Numbered from the stretch's first letter, positions 1 to 9,378 are shown. The stretch is DNA of 64,000 nt from Paenibacillus sp. SZ31 (GCF_012912005.1 NZ_JABBEA010000001.1:310001-374000); one strand, 5' to 3'. Numbers and translations are program-made. The notes: generated by a model from the letters alone, not told the origin.

Positions 1-294
1 TGGATATGCCGCCAAGAATGTAATCAGCAAGGTAATCGCTGTACCAATCACTGTACGTAACAGTGAAATCCAGAGCGAGTTCAAGAAAATCGGATTGTTC
101 ATCGTCTTTTTGTAAGCTTCAAGTGAAAAACCTACGGGCCAGAGATTAACCAGATTGGCATCGGCAGCAGCCTTCGTACTAAAAGATACAGCCAGTACGT
201 GAACCATCGGTATGATACACATGATGGCAATCAGAATCAGAAAGCAGGTATTGACTATATTAAACACGCGATAAGGCAATGATTTATGATACAT
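1..294 (-). CDS. Carbohydrate ABC transporter permease, LplC/YtcP type (partial, N-terminal part)
   Basis: The first 98 residues of an inner-membrane permease are present; the rest lies beyond the window edge. It starts MYHKSLPYRVFNIVN, has a first membrane segment at about residues 11-35, and carries the FSTKAAADANLVNLWP-type loop and the phrase SLEAYKKTM that mark the second permease of CUT1 sugar importers (MalG/LplC/YtcP side). A GAAGGGA ribosome binding site stands 6 nt before the ATG. It follows the LplB-type permease by 29 bp on the same strand, so the two form the membrane pore of ABC system 1. The ATPase is not in view; such systems usually share MsmX-type ATPases encoded elsewhere. 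Substrate unknown. Confidence 0.85.
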   Translation of the reverse strand, partial: MYHKSLPYRVFNIVNTCFLILIAIMCIIPMVHVLAVSFSTKAAADANLVNLWPVGFSLEAYKKTMNNPIFLNSLWISLLRTVIGTAITLLITFLAAYP

Positions 295-323
295 CGTGGT
301 CCCTTCTTTCTCTGTTCATTCGA

Positions 324-1214
324 TTAGAATATGCGGTATCCAGCGTATTTTTTGGCTAAGCTGTAAGATACGAGAATCAAGATCATACTAATGACTGATT
401 TGAACAATCCGATCGCTGTTGCGAAGCCCATCTCACCATTTTGCATCGCAGAACGATATACGAATGTGTCAATGATGTCACCCGTTTGATATACGAGCGG
501 GTTATACAGGTTGAAAATCTGGTCAAATCCGGCATTCAGTACGTTACCCAGAGCCAGCGTTCCTACAACCATCAGCATCGGCACGAGCGAAGGAATTGTA
601 ATGTGCAGTGTCTGTTTCCAACGTCCTGCTCCGTCAATCTCCGCTGCTTCGTACAATGCTGGATTAATTCCGGCAAGGGCAGCCAAAAAGACAATCATGT
701 TATAGCCAAATTCCTTCCACACATCTGTCAGAATGACCGTAGATCGGAACCAACTGTTGTCTCCGAGGAAGAAATATGGTCCGAGTCCAAAAGTTCCGAG
801 AACCCGGTTCACCAACCCTCCGGTTGACAGCAGATCTATCAAAATCCCGCCCAGAATGACCCAGGACAAGAAGTGAGGTAAATAGACAAGTGTCTGAATG
901 GTTCGCTGTACAGCCATCTTGCGAACCTCATTCAAAAGAATGGCGAAAACAAACGGAATGAATAAGTTAAAAATCAATTTAAGTACAGCAATAATCAATG
1001 TGTTCCAGATGACCTGTAAGCTATCTTCACGTTCAAACAAATATCTAAAGTTGTCCAGCCCGACCCATTCGGAGCCGCTAATTCCAAGCCATGGCTTGTA
1101 ATTCTGGAATGCCATAACAATCCCGCCCATAGGCACATAACTGAAGATGATCAGAAAGATAATGGCTGGCAACAGCATAACGTGGAATGGCCAAGTGCGT
1201 TTCAAAGTTCTCAT
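324..1214 (-). CDS. Carbohydrate ABC transporter permease, LplB type
   Basis: This 296-residue integral membrane protein is the first permease of sugar importer system 1. It has about six hydrophobic segments starting at residue 10. The EAA loop reads EAAEIDGAGRWKQTLHITIP (about residues 188-207), the contact site for the ATPase, and matches the LplB/YteP branch of CUT1 permeases. Length is usual for the family. A GGGGGAG ribosome binding site precedes the ATG by 6 nt. It lies between the lipoprotein gene and the second permease. The 190 bp upstream contain a terminator-like hairpin and a possible promoter, so it may be expressed at a lower level than the binding protein. Substrate cannot be read from sequence. 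Confidence 0.9.
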   Translation of the reverse strand: MRTLKRTWPFHVMLLPAIIFLIIFSYVPMGGIVMAFQNYKPWLGISGSEWVGLDNFRYLFEREDSLQVIWNTLIIAVLKLIFNLFIPFVFAILLNEVRKMAVQRTIQTLVYLPHFLSWVILGGILIDLLSTGGLVNRVLGTFGLGPYFFLGDNSWFRSTVILTDVWKEFGYNMIVFLAALAGINPALYEAAEIDGAGRWKQTLHITIPSLVPMLMVVGTLALGNVLNAGFDQIFNLYNPLVYQTGDIIDTFVYRSAMQNGEMGFATAIGLFKSVISMILILVSYSLAKKYAGYRIF

Positions 1215-1271
1215 GATTGCTCCCCCTGTATTTCTTCCTACTCAAGTACTCCCTGAGTGGCTTATAATGCG

Positions 1272-1298
1272 ATTATATCAACCTTTTACAGGGTCCAA
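1272..1298 (-). promoter_or_regulatory. Possible internal promoter for the system 1 permeases
   Basis: On the minus strand TTGGAC is followed after 15 bp by a perfect TATAAT. The spacer is shorter than the ideal 17 bp. It sits between the hairpin after the lipoprotein gene and the permease start, so it could add transcription for the two permeases. Inferred from sequence match only. Confidence 0.35.
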
Positions 1299-1361
1299 AC
1301 AGCACATAAAAGCAATATAAATGGCACAAATTCAACCACTTTGCTTCAGCTTGAATAAACC

Positions 1362-1396
1362 AAAAAAAGCGCCCAGACGACGATCGTCTGGGCGCT
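1362..1396 (-). terminator. Intercistronic terminator or attenuator after the system 1 lipoprotein gene
   Basis: A 13-bp perfect stem (AGCGCCCAGACGA paired with TCGTCTGGGCGCT) with a 3-nt loop is followed on the minus strand by a run of seven T. It lies 8 bp after the lipoprotein stop and before the permease genes, so it should cut most transcripts after the binding protein and protect that mRNA's 3' end. Confidence 0.85.
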
Positions 1397-1404
1397 GCTT
1401 CAAA

Positions 1405-3090
1405 CTATTTTTTCACACCGTCATACCATTCGTTGACCTCTTGCGTGATCTGGTCACCGCCTCCGGATTTCCACGTTTGTACAAAGGTATCAAACGCATC
1501 AGCCGGATTTTTGCCATAGATAATTTCGTTAAATGCCTGATTCTCGATTTTGTTCAGGTAGTCCAGCTTGGATTTCATCGTCTGCGTTGTCGGACCTGTG
1601 AACATGTTTTTGAATGAAATTTCTTCTTGGCTCAGCAACACTTTTGCTGCCGCTGGCGTTTCTTTACCATAGTTTACAGCAACATCTTTCTCCAGCTTCG
1701 TTTCCGGCTCTTTGCCATCCGCCAAATTCAGAAGCGCTTTCATCTGTGCATCTGGAATACGAGCACCGTCACGAACAAGCAAATAACGTACAACGTTCAC
1801 GTATCCGCCTTCGATCTCGTCAATCGGCATTTGTTTTCCATTAGCGTCCAGTTGATAATCATATTTCTCAAACAAACCGTTATCATACTGGCTTCCTGGT
1901 GCTGGATCTGCATAATTGTCGAACAGGTAGTTCTGATACGTAAAGAAGGCTTCGGGGTGTTCCATGTCTGCCTTAATCAACGTAACACCATTAACGAACT
2001 GTGTTCCGTGACGCATCGCTTTACCTTCAGGACCCGTTGGAATCTCAATTGGTTTCCAAACAGCACTTGGTACATTTTTCACGGTATCCAGAAGCGGCCA
2101 TCCGCTCATCCAGTAAGGACCTGGAATAATGCCGGCTGTACCTGCAACTGCTGGTTCTGCTGTTTTGTTTTCATCCCATAGAGCTGCTTCCTGCGGGATA
2201 TAACCTTTTGTGAGCCATTCGCTCAATTTGGTCAAACCTTGCTTCATACCCGGATTGATGGAGCCATACTCCAGCTTGCCATCCGCAGCCAGATTCCATT
2301 GGAACGGCAATGTTCCGTATGCTCCGAAGATCCAGGATGGGTCTCCCATCCATGTGTTCATGGATGTTTTGAAGCCAATGCTGAGCGGGATGACCTTATC
2401 CGGAGACAATCCATCCGGGTTTTGGTTTTTGAATGCATCCATTACGGTTTCAAGCTCATCGATTGTTTTTGGAGCTTCCAGCTTCAGCTTATCCAGCCAG
2501 TCCTGACGAATCCAGAGCAAGTAATCATTGTTGTATGCATAGTCCAGAACAGGGATACCCATTCTTTTGCCATCACGACTATACTGGTTCCACACGTTAG
2601 GATCTTGCTCCATCGCTTTTTTCCATGTGTCCGAAGCATATTTGTCGAACAGTGGACCGACTTCCTGATACATACCGGAATCAATCAGATCCTGCGCAAG
2701 CAGATTATCACCCACGTTTACGATGTCAGGCATATCTTGACCAGAAGACATCGCCAAACGAAGTTTGGTTGCAAATGCCCCATTCGTATCCGTTACAGAC
2801 CATAGTGAACTGATATTAATACCGAATTGATCCTTGGCCCACTTGGTTGCCACGTTATTTTCCATAGATTCACCATTTTTAAACTTCAGCTCAGGGTCAA
2901 TTCCCCATGCAGTCGTAATGGTTACTTCCGGATCATATTTTTCTTTGTATTCGTTTTGGGCTCCAGATGTACTTGGTGTGGCACTATCTCCGCCCCCACT
3001 GCCTCCTGAACATCCTGCAAGAACGACAGTTAGACACAGCGTTGTAGCGAGAAGCGTCAAGAATCTCTTTTTCGTTGATTGCGCTCTCAT
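1405..3090 (-). CDS. Extracellular solute-binding lipoprotein of sugar ABC system 1
   Basis: This 561-residue lipoprotein captures the sugar outside the cell and delivers it to the adjacent permeases. A basic N-terminus (MRAQSTKKR), a hydrophobic core and the lipobox LAGC give lipid attachment at Cys27, followed by a Gly/Ser linker. The mature part shows the family 1 solute-binding pattern, with TTAWGIDPELKF near the start and the phrase MPDIVNVGDNLLAQDLIDSG in the first lobe. The length (over 500 residues) is typical of LplA-like proteins of the YesM/YesN-controlled loci rather than MalE. An AAGGGGG ribosome binding site precedes the ATG. It is 123 bp downstream of the response regulator and upstream of the permeases. 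The ligand is not deducible. Confidence 0.9.
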   Translation of the reverse strand: MRAQSTKKRFLTLLATTLCLTVVLAGCSGGSGGGDSATPSTSGAQNEYKEKYDPEVTITTAWGIDPELKFKNGESMENNVATKWAKDQFGINISSLWSVTDTNGAFATKLRLAMSSGQDMPDIVNVGDNLLAQDLIDSGMYQEVGPLFDKYASDTWKKAMEQDPNVWNQYSRDGKRMGIPVLDYAYNNDYLLWIRQDWLDKLKLEAPKTIDELETVMDAFKNQNPDGLSPDKVIPLSIGFKTSMNTWMGDPSWIFGAYGTLPFQWNLAADGKLEYGSINPGMKQGLTKLSEWLTKGYIPQEAALWDENKTAEPAVAGTAGIIPGPYWMSGWPLLDTVKNVPSAVWKPIEIPTGPEGKAMRHGTQFVNGVTLIKADMEHPEAFFTYQNYLFDNYADPAPGSQYDNGLFEKYDYQLDANGKQMPIDEIEGGYVNVVRYLLVRDGARIPDAQMKALLNLADGKEPETKLEKDVAVNYGKETPAAAKVLLSQEEISFKNMFTGPTTQTMKSKLDYLNKIENQAFNEIIYGKNPADAFDTFVQTWKSGGGDQITQEVNEWYDGVKK

Positions 3091-3213
3091 GTTGTTCCCC
3101 CTTAAATCGTTTTGGTTACCCTTTCATTATAGGCTGACCAGGCCTTTGAGCCTATGATACGAAATCAAGATTTCTGCACCTTTGCCAACCTATATTCTGG
3201 AATGTTGTTGAAA

Positions 3214-4851
3214 TTATGCCTGATCCCGAAATTCATTGGGTGTCATACCATAATGCTTTTTGAACATTTTGCTGAAATATTGCGGATTTTGATAACCTAG
3301 CTCACTTGTAATCTCGTATATTTTTTTATTGCTATTCTTGAGCAGATACAGCGCACGCTCCATACGCATACGAATCATGTAATCTCCAAGACCTTCCCCT
3401 GTCTCTGCCTTGTAAATCTTCGATAGATATACGGGGTGCAAATATACCTTGTCCGCGATCATCTTCACCGACAGATCCTGTCCTGTATCTCTTGTCACCA
3501 GTTCCTGAACCTGCTTGATCACATGTCTGCGGCTCTGCACACCTTCCTGATCAGACAACTCTGCCTGAAGCTTCGCTAACATCTCGGTGGCCCAGCGCCG
3601 CAGTTTCTCGGGCGATTGAATCAGTTGATGAGCAAGGAGCAGATCGAATCCCGCATGATCAATCTCATGCACCAGATGTCCCTGTTTATGAGCGATATAC
3701 ATAAATGCATTGGTTACTGACAGATACATCTCATACACATGTTCTCTCGACAAACGCACCTGCTCTGCCGCGTCAAAGACCGTGTTCAGCTTGCGTGCTG
3801 CCGCTTCCCATTGCTTGGTCTCAAGCAATTGTGGAAGTACAGGCGGTTTGTACAGCTCTTCGAGGGCCTGCGTCGCATCATTCTCCGGTCGTTTGCTGAG
3901 TGCCTGTTCCATGTCCATGTATATAATCTGGTGTTCCTCCGGTCCGAAAAGGACAAGGGAACCCAGACTTTTTCGATAAGCTGCTGTCAACTCATTAAAT
4001 GGAAATGAAGGTGTAACCACCATGGATAGATCTCCCTGCAAATATCGAATGACATGCTCACGGAAGGTTTCAGCAGAGATTCTCAACGTTTCCAAGTTCA
4101 TCTGCGGAGCTTCAATCTGTCCCTGACTCTGTAAAAACATAACCAGACACTCATGGGGGCCGCGACCAAACCACACGTTAAAGTGCTCTCCGAGCACTTC
4201 CTCCGCTATATTACCTACCGCAAAATCCATTAGATCCAGAGACTGCTGATCCATTGACGAGAAGCGTCCTGTAAGGCGAATCAGCATCATCACTGCCGAT
4301 TGTTCCGGATCAATATGGATCTCATATTGTTGCAGTTGTTCCCGAAGTGCCCGCGCCGTGATCTCACGCCCAAGCAGCAGATCATGCATGAGATTTTCCC
4401 GTAAAATCTTATAGTCAGACTTCCGACTGTATAAGAGCCGGTGATATTTATCGAACTCATCCCACTCATCGCGAAGAGATGTAATGGCTGCTGAGACCGA
4501 TCCCATAAACTCATCATCGTTTACGGGTTTGAGAATATAATCAGCCGCTTGCAATTGAATGGCCTTCTTCGCATAAGCAAAATCACTGTGACCCGTCAGC
4601 AAAATACAACGAATATGAGACCAGCGCTTGGTTACCTCTGCAATCAGATCCAGTCCCGACATGCCAGGCATTCGAATATCCGTGACCACGATATCTACTG
4701 CATTTTCCTCCATAATCTCTAATGCTTCCTTACCGGAAGCTGCACGCAGCACGGTCGTTACCCCAAGTTCTCCCCAGGGGATCGTGAGTTCCAGACTTTC
4801 TGTTACATACGTTTCATCATCTACCAGCAGTATATCTATCAAGCAAGTCAC
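3214..4851 (-). CDS. Two-component response regulator, YesN type (REC plus AraC HTH)
   Basis: This 545-residue cytoplasmic regulator is likely the activator of ABC system 1. The receiver domain at residues 1-125 has the acidic pocket DD at 11-12, the phosphoacceptor Asp58 in VVTDIRMPG and the conserved Lys in DYILKPVND. A long middle region of unknown fold follows. The C-terminal 100 residues form an AraC-type double helix-turn-helix, recognisable by YLSKIYKAETGEGLGDYMIR and the closing ELGYQNPQYFSKMFKKHYG signature. The kinase gene lies 63 bp upstream on the same strand and the binding-protein gene 123 bp downstream, the standard order of such loci. Confidence 0.93.
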   Translation of the reverse strand: MTCLIDILLVDDETYVTESLELTIPWGELGVTTVLRAASGKEALEIMEENAVDIVVTDIRMPGMSGLDLIAEVTKRWSHIRCILLTGHSDFAYAKKAIQLQAADYILKPVNDDEFMGSVSAAITSLRDEWDEFDKYHRLLYSRKSDYKILRENLMHDLLLGREITARALREQLQQYEIHIDPEQSAVMMLIRLTGRFSSMDQQSLDLMDFAVGNIAEEVLGEHFNVWFGRGPHECLVMFLQSQGQIEAPQMNLETLRISAETFREHVIRYLQGDLSMVVTPSFPFNELTAAYRKSLGSLVLFGPEEHQIIYMDMEQALSKRPENDATQALEELYKPPVLPQLLETKQWEAAARKLNTVFDAAEQVRLSREHVYEMYLSVTNAFMYIAHKQGHLVHEIDHAGFDLLLAHQLIQSPEKLRRWATEMLAKLQAELSDQEGVQSRRHVIKQVQELVTRDTGQDLSVKMIADKVYLHPVYLSKIYKAETGEGLGDYMIRMRMERALYLLKNSNKKIYEITSELGYQNPQYFSKMFKKHYGMTPNEFRDQA

Positions 4852-4914
4852 TCCCTATCTCGTTCATTCTGCAATGGATTCTATGGTTCAACATGCGCTA
4901 CATGTTCCAGATGT

Positions 4915-6669
4915 TCATCCTTCGTTCTCCAGAAGATACTCCTGCTCAGCAGGCCACGATAATGTAACGCGTAATCCACCAAGTTCCGATTCCGTTATAT
5001 CAATCCCTGCCTGCTCCCCATATCGAAGCTGGAGTCTCTGATTCACATTCCACAGGCCACAGCCCATCTCCTGATCCATTGTTCCCCTGAGCTTATTCAG
5101 AAGCGCCTCACGGGCCTCCTGCGTCATACCTTGCCCATCATCTTCTACCACAAGAACCATGACACCACCCTGTTTTTCCCCGGATACTCTTATTTCTCCA
5201 GCTTCCGCATCCGCTTCAATACCGTGAATTACCGCATTCTCCACCAGTGGCTGCACGATCAGCGGTGGTACTTCCTGTCTCAGCATCTCGTCGGACAGAT
5301 CAAGCTTGTAATGAATGCGGTCCATACGCATCCGTTGAATCTCCAGATAACAGCTGACAAATTCAATCTCCTCTGTCAAAGGTACCAGATCTCGCTCCTG
5401 TCTTGTTGTATACCGATAATATCGCGAGAGATTATGCGACATTGCTACAACGGCGTCCATGCGCTTCAGCTTCGCCATACTCGTAATGAAGGAGAAGCAA
5501 TTATAGAAGAAATGCGGGTTAATCTGCGATTGCAGCTGCTTCAACCGGGCTTCACGCACATGAATCTGTTCCAGATAAACGTGTTCAAACAACTGCTGGA
5601 TCTGCTCCACCATCAAGTTGAAACGTTCGGACAGAAAACTGAATTCATTGCGGCCCTTCGGCTTAATCCTTACGGAATAATCCTCCTGCTTCAACCGTTG
5701 GAACCCCCGAATGAGTTGTTTTACAGGCACCTGCACCTGAACATATAACAAGTACGCCACACCAAAACTCATCAACAACAAACAAATCATGGAAGAATAG
5801 AACAGCATGTTGGATTGATGAATGGGCTTCAGAATATCTGATAGCGGCATATAGTCGACCAAATACCAGCCTGTTGTACTGGATTTTACAGCGTTGACCA
5901 TGTAAGGCTCATTCCCGATCACCACTGTACGGTTATCAACGTCCTGAAGTTTATGGATGGACAGTTCTTCCATCAACTGATTCGTTAGTGAACGATCTGA
6001 AGTCCGGTTATAGATAACTCCCGATTCTTCACGGAAATAGAAGGGATCATGCCTGCCATCATCCTTGAATTTGTCGAGCATATCCCGAATGTTGTCACTA
6101 TCAAACTCCAGTTTAATGATCGTTTCCGCATTATTAACCGGGTCTTTAATACCGTATGGAGATACCGTAATCCAGCTAAACATGAACCGATCATCTTCCC
6201 CATCCTGAATTTTGCGTACATCCCAGCCGGAAATGATATTCTCCCTTAACGCTTGCTTATCGTAAGAACGTGCATCCCTTTCGGAAACCACCCTGCCCAG
6301 CGAAGGGGAATACAGATATAACTTTGTTGCCCAATTGGATGAGCTCTCCTGAATACTCAGCTTATTTTGAATACGCTTAACCAAATTAATAGCATCAAGA
6401 TCAAAATATTTACTGTCCGCATAAATTCTTCGGAAGCTGGCAATATCAGGATCGTGTATGAGCAGGTTCGGCCATGAGGATAACAGCTCAATGTGTGTAT
6501 TCACCTGATTTTGGAAAAATTCAAGCTGGTTGCTATTAGATCGATTCAACTCATCTCTGAGAACAGCCGTCGTTTTGTGATTGGAGTACCAGTACAGAAG
6601 CACAACTGGAATTAGCATAATCAGAATTAGAATGACCATTTTGGAGAACAGGTTTGTCCGATATGACAT
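4915..6669 (-). CDS. Sensor histidine kinase, YesM type
   Basis: This 584-residue membrane kinase is likely to sense an extracellular sugar signal for system 1. A membrane segment at about 11-28 is followed by a dCache-like extracellular domain and a second segment near 290-310. Next come a HAMP domain (VKQLIRGFQRLKQEDYSVRI) and the His_kinase domain with phosphoacceptor His in LQSQINPHFFYN. The C-terminal HATPase has the N box ENAVIHG and the G box DDGQGM, then GCGLWNVNQRL. Length and domain order are standard. The ATG is preceded by GGTGAG. It is the first gene of the locus, behind a promoter with cre-like sites. Confidence 0.93.
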   Translation of the reverse strand: MSYRTNLFSKMVILILIMLIPVVLLYWYSNHKTTAVLRDELNRSNSNQLEFFQNQVNTHIELLSSWPNLLIHDPDIASFRRIYADSKYFDLDAINLVKRIQNKLSIQESSSNWATKLYLYSPSLGRVVSERDARSYDKQALRENIISGWDVRKIQDGEDDRFMFSWITVSPYGIKDPVNNAETIIKLEFDSDNIRDMLDKFKDDGRHDPFYFREESGVIYNRTSDRSLTNQLMEELSIHKLQDVDNRTVVIGNEPYMVNAVKSSTTGWYLVDYMPLSDILKPIHQSNMLFYSSMICLLLMSFGVAYLLYVQVQVPVKQLIRGFQRLKQEDYSVRIKPKGRNEFSFLSERFNLMVEQIQQLFEHVYLEQIHVREARLKQLQSQINPHFFYNCFSFITSMAKLKRMDAVVAMSHNLSRYYRYTTRQERDLVPLTEEIEFVSCYLEIQRMRMDRIHYKLDLSDEMLRQEVPPLIVQPLVENAVIHGIEADAEAGEIRVSGEKQGGVMVLVVEDDGQGMTQEAREALLNKLRGTMDQEMGCGLWNVNQRLQLRYGEQAGIDITESELGGLRVTLSWPAEQEYLLENEG

Positions 6670-6707
6670 CTTTTCATCTCACCTTGTCTTTATTTGTCGT
6701 GACATTA

Positions 6708-6735
6708 ATTGTAATGATGTAAGCGGTAAAGACAA
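6708..6735 (-). promoter_or_regulatory. Promoter of the system 1 kinase operon
   Basis: On the minus strand TTGTCT is followed after 16 bp by TACAAT, about 40 bp before the kinase ATG. A cre-like sequence lies in the spacer. Match to the housekeeping sigma factor consensus; no experimental support. Confidence 0.55.
6717..6731 (+). promoter_or_regulatory. cre-like site (CcpA) inside the kinase promoter
   Basis: ATGTAAGCGGTAAAG matches the catabolite responsive element pattern WTGNAANCGNWNNCW except at the last two positions. It occupies the spacer between the -35 and -10 boxes, where CcpA binding would block initiation. Confidence 0.45.
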
Positions 6736-6771
6736 ACTATTTTTTTGAGACAAACTGATTCCCATTATCTA

Positions 6772-6786
6772 GCGTAAGCGTTACCA
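6772..6786 (+). promoter_or_regulatory. Second cre-like site upstream of the system 1 operon
   Basis: GCGTAAGCGTTACCA fits the cre pattern except at the first two positions, with core arms GTAA and TTAC around GCG. It lies about 40 bp upstream of the -35 box of the kinase promoter. Confidence 0.4.
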
Positions 6787-6844
6787 ATTGTAGGGGGAAG
6801 GAGACAAAACCAATATTTCTGCACTAATTGCAACTTTCACGCAC

Positions 6845-6871
6845 AAAAAGAGCGGACGATTAGCCCACTCT
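6845..6871 (-). terminator. Terminator of the small membrane protein gene
   Basis: On the minus strand a 9-bp stem (AGAGTGGGC with GTCCGCTCT, two G-T pairs) and a 5-nt loop are followed by five T. It lies about 100 bp after the stop at 6968. Confidence 0.7.
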
Positions 6872-6967
6872 CGATCAGATTTCAACATACGTCTTTCAAC
6901 TTTCTATTCAAATCAACCTTATTCTACTTCTGTTTATGTAATCATTCTGTTTTACTATACATATTAA

Positions 6968-7666
6968 CTATGGAATATTGTAATTAAACACCGTATTCAC
7001 TCCATCTACGCCTACATCCAGCACAATATCCATAAGTTTTCCACTGACGAGCAGAGGCGATTCCGCTTCCCCGTAAAAATTCAACTCGCCCCTAAATGTT
7101 CCATGGCGTTCAATCTCAATATGTACTGGCCTTAATTGGACAGACTGCAAGGCTTCCAATAGTGGGTCGTCCTTAAACTTGTAACTGCGCGCGAGATCAG
7201 GCAATAGCACGGCGGAGACGTTATCCCTACCGTAATTTTTGAGTGTCAGATCACAGGTTGCTCGGGTCTCACCCGTTTTCAGCACGTTAAAGGTACAGGA
7301 GCTGGCATTCTGTACATAAGATACACCTTCAATGCCGCTAGCTCCCCACTTGGCTACATACATCCATTTATCCGTCATGTACGAATAACTGAGAACGATA
7401 GCGAGAACTACGATCCATAAGCCTTTCGCAAGACCCGGGAACGACTTCCCAATCTCTTTGCGAGTAAGGTAGAAGCCACAAGCAAAGATCCCCAATCCGA
7501 GGAAAAGTGTGATATGAACCCCACTTAAATAAGATGTAGTATACGGTGATATACCTATTGCTGACAGCATGGTATCTCCAACAGAAAAACCAAGATGGTG
7601 GTTAAATGTAAAGATGATAGCAAAAAGCAATAAAGCCCCAGAGAACACAAGTCTGGTTCTCGACAC
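6968..7666 (-). CDS. Hypothetical membrane protein with C-terminal extracytoplasmic domain
   Basis: I do not recognise this family. The protein has about three hydrophobic segments in the first 110 residues (RLVFSGALLLFAIIF, then HITLFLGLGIFACGFYL, then GLWIVVLAIVLSYSY). A polar domain of about 120 residues follows, with two cysteines in SSCTFNVLKTG and RATCDLTLKN that could form a disulfide outside the cell; its strand-rich look resembles an immunoglobulin-like fold. The GTG start at 7666 is chosen because GGGGGT stands 6 nt before it; a TTG at 7684 has no spacing from a ribosome binding site. It stands alone between two sugar-transport loci with its own terminator. Confidence 0.7.
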   Translation of the reverse strand: MSRTRLVFSGALLLFAIIFTFNHHLGFSVGDTMLSAIGISPYTTSYLSGVHITLFLGLGIFACGFYLTRKEIGKSFPGLAKGLWIVVLAIVLSYSYMTDKWMYVAKWGASGIEGVSYVQNASSCTFNVLKTGETRATCDLTLKNYGRDNVSAVLLPDLARSYKFKDDPLLEALQSVQLRPVHIEIERHGTFRGELNFYGEAESPLLVSGKLMDIVLDVGVDGVNTVFNYNIP

Positions 7667-7746
7667 ACGAACACCCCCAATCAACCACCTGATTATATCA
7701 TATTTTTCCTAATTATGATTAACAATCCAAATCAAAAAGGAACAAT

Positions 7747-7784
7747 AAAAAAAGAACGTCATCGGTTGTTCACCGAAAACGTCC
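7747..7784 (-). terminator. Terminator after the system 2 lipoprotein gene
   Basis: On the minus strand a stem with a 2-nt internal mismatch (outer arm ACGT with ACGT, inner TCGGT with ACCGA) and loop GAACA is followed by seven T. It lies about 65 bp after the lipoprotein stop and ends the permease-lipoprotein transcript. Confidence 0.75.
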
Positions 7785-7848
7785 TCCATATTCACCGCTG
7801 ACAAGAGCTTGTAGTAACACAAGTCTCACTGTCATGGCTGACGATCAT

Positions 7849-9378
7849 TTATTGCTTAGACAAGAATGCATCGAGTTGTTCTTGTTTGGCAGCAATAATT
7901 TTATCAATGCCCGCTGCTTTGAGTTTCTCCAGATATTTCGGGATCATCTCGTTCGGATCAACAGCGCCCGATGTCATACCCGGCTTGAACTGTTTGTTCA
8001 CGTTGTTGACCGCCGCAATTTCATTTTTGACAGATTGGCTGTTGAACGTAAAGCCCAGTGCTGGCGACTTCACACCTTTGGCGTTAAACTCTTTGAACTT
8101 TTCCCATTTCTGTGGATCTTCATTATCCCAGAGGAAGTTCAGGAACTGGTTACCCAGCTGCCACTGTGCACCTGGATTGTAGGTACGACTATTGGCATCA
8201 ACGCCATCAGGGAGAGCAATGATATTATCCTGTCCGTCTTTTTTCACAAAATGTGTACCTTCAATTCCGAAGTTCAGCAAGTTGTTAATTTCCTTGTCGG
8301 AATGCAGCAGGTTAATGACCTGCATCGCTTTCTCCGGTTGCTCCGAAGAACGGGAGATTGCGAGCATCGCTCCAGATGCATCACCCGTCGTAATGGTCGG
8401 CTGTGTCATCTCAATCTGAGTCAGTGGGAAACCCACATACCCTTCTTCTTCTTTATCCTTGCCTGGCTTCATACCATCCGTCCAGAGAAATGCTTTTCCA
8501 GCCTTCGCCTGGTCTTTCGGGAACACATTGGAAGTCGCAGCATCACTGTTGATATATCCCGCTTGATACCACTTGCGAGCGAGTTCAGCCGCTTCTTTGA
8601 ATTCAGGGGTCTCCACTTCATTCAGCACCGTTGTTCCGCCTGCTGTTTTGGAGATGACTCCAGGTACGGAAGCATCACCGAGATAATCCCAATCCAGATT
8701 CTCCAACAGCCCGTTACCATTGGTATTGGACATATAGAATGGTGTGATGGCTGGCTCATTTTCCTTGATTGTTTTGAGCAGAGGCTCCAGATCAGCCCAA
8801 GTCTTTACAGCTGTCAGGTCCAAGTTATACTTGTCAGCCAAATCTTTGCGTACCAGCACACCACGTGTGGCAGCGAGTTCCTTATTCGTAGGAACGCCGT
8901 AGTTCACGCCATCCACCTGGGAACCTTCCAGAAAGGCAGGGTCGAGGTTTTTCTTGATATCCTGACCATGCGCATCAAGCAGATCATTCAGTGGCAAGAA
9001 TGCACCTTTAGCTACATTCACCGTATAGTTCTGCCAAGCAGCTGTGAAGATAATGTCCGATTTTTCGCCCGACGAGATCATGAGATTCAACTTGTTATCC
9101 CACTGTCCCCAGTCAATCGCATTGATTTTGAGCGTGGCCCCGATCTTCGGTTCCATCTTCTTGTTGATCTCGGCTTCCACCAGAGCGACATCCTTCTGTG
9201 GTGTCCCCGGGTAGAACAGCGTCACTTCATAGGGCTTGCCCCCACCCTCACTTGCTCCTCCGCCTTCGGCTGCAGGTGTTGTTGTTCCACCTTTGTCTGA
9301 TGAGCAAGCTGCCAGCACCAGGCTCAGCGCCATAACCGTTGCCATCATGCGTGACCATACCTTTAATGATCTAACCAA
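7849..9378 (-). CDS. Extracellular solute-binding lipoprotein of ABC system 2 (DUF3502-type C-terminus)
   Basis: This binding protein of a sugar importer is 509 residues long from the chosen TTG start at 9378, which has AGGAGG 7 nt upstream; an ATG at 9396 would place that ribosome binding site inside the gene. The lipobox LAAC gives lipid attachment at Cys25. The last 70 residues (ending PKYLEKLKAAGIDKIIAAKQ) match the DUF3502 tail typical of LplA-like binding proteins. It follows the two permease genes by about 130 bp and is the last gene of its transcript, unlike system 1, where the binding protein precedes the permeases. The ligand is unknown. Confidence 0.9.
   Translation of the reverse strand: MVRSLKVWSRMMATVMALSLVLAACSSDKGGTTTPAAEGGGASEGGGKPYEVTLFYPGTPQKDVALVEAEINKKMEPKIGATLKINAIDWGQWDNKLNLMISSGEKSDIIFTAAWQNYTVNVAKGAFLPLNDLLDAHGQDIKKNLDPAFLEGSQVDGVNYGVPTNKELAATRGVLVRKDLADKYNLDLTAVKTWADLEPLLKTIKENEPAITPFYMSNTNGNGLLENLDWDYLGDASVPGVISKTAGGTTVLNEVETPEFKEAAELARKWYQAGYINSDAATSNVFPKDQAKAGKAFLWTDGMKPGKDKEEEGYVGFPLTQIEMTQPTITTGDASGAMLAISRSSEQPEKAMQVINLLHSDKEINNLLNFGIEGTHFVKKDGQDNIIALPDGVDANSRTYNPGAQWQLGNQFLNFLWDNEDPQKWEKFKEFNAKGVKSPALGFTFNSQSVKNEIAAVNNVNKQFKPGMTSGAVDPNEMIPKYLEKLKAAGIDKIIAAKQEQLDAFLSKQ

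Noticed and set aside
7834..9300. Long open frame of 488 codons on the plus strand
   Set aside because: It is fully antisense to the system 2 binding-protein gene, has no ribosome binding site and a composition typical of an antisense frame (rich in His, Phe, Ile, Arg and Cys).
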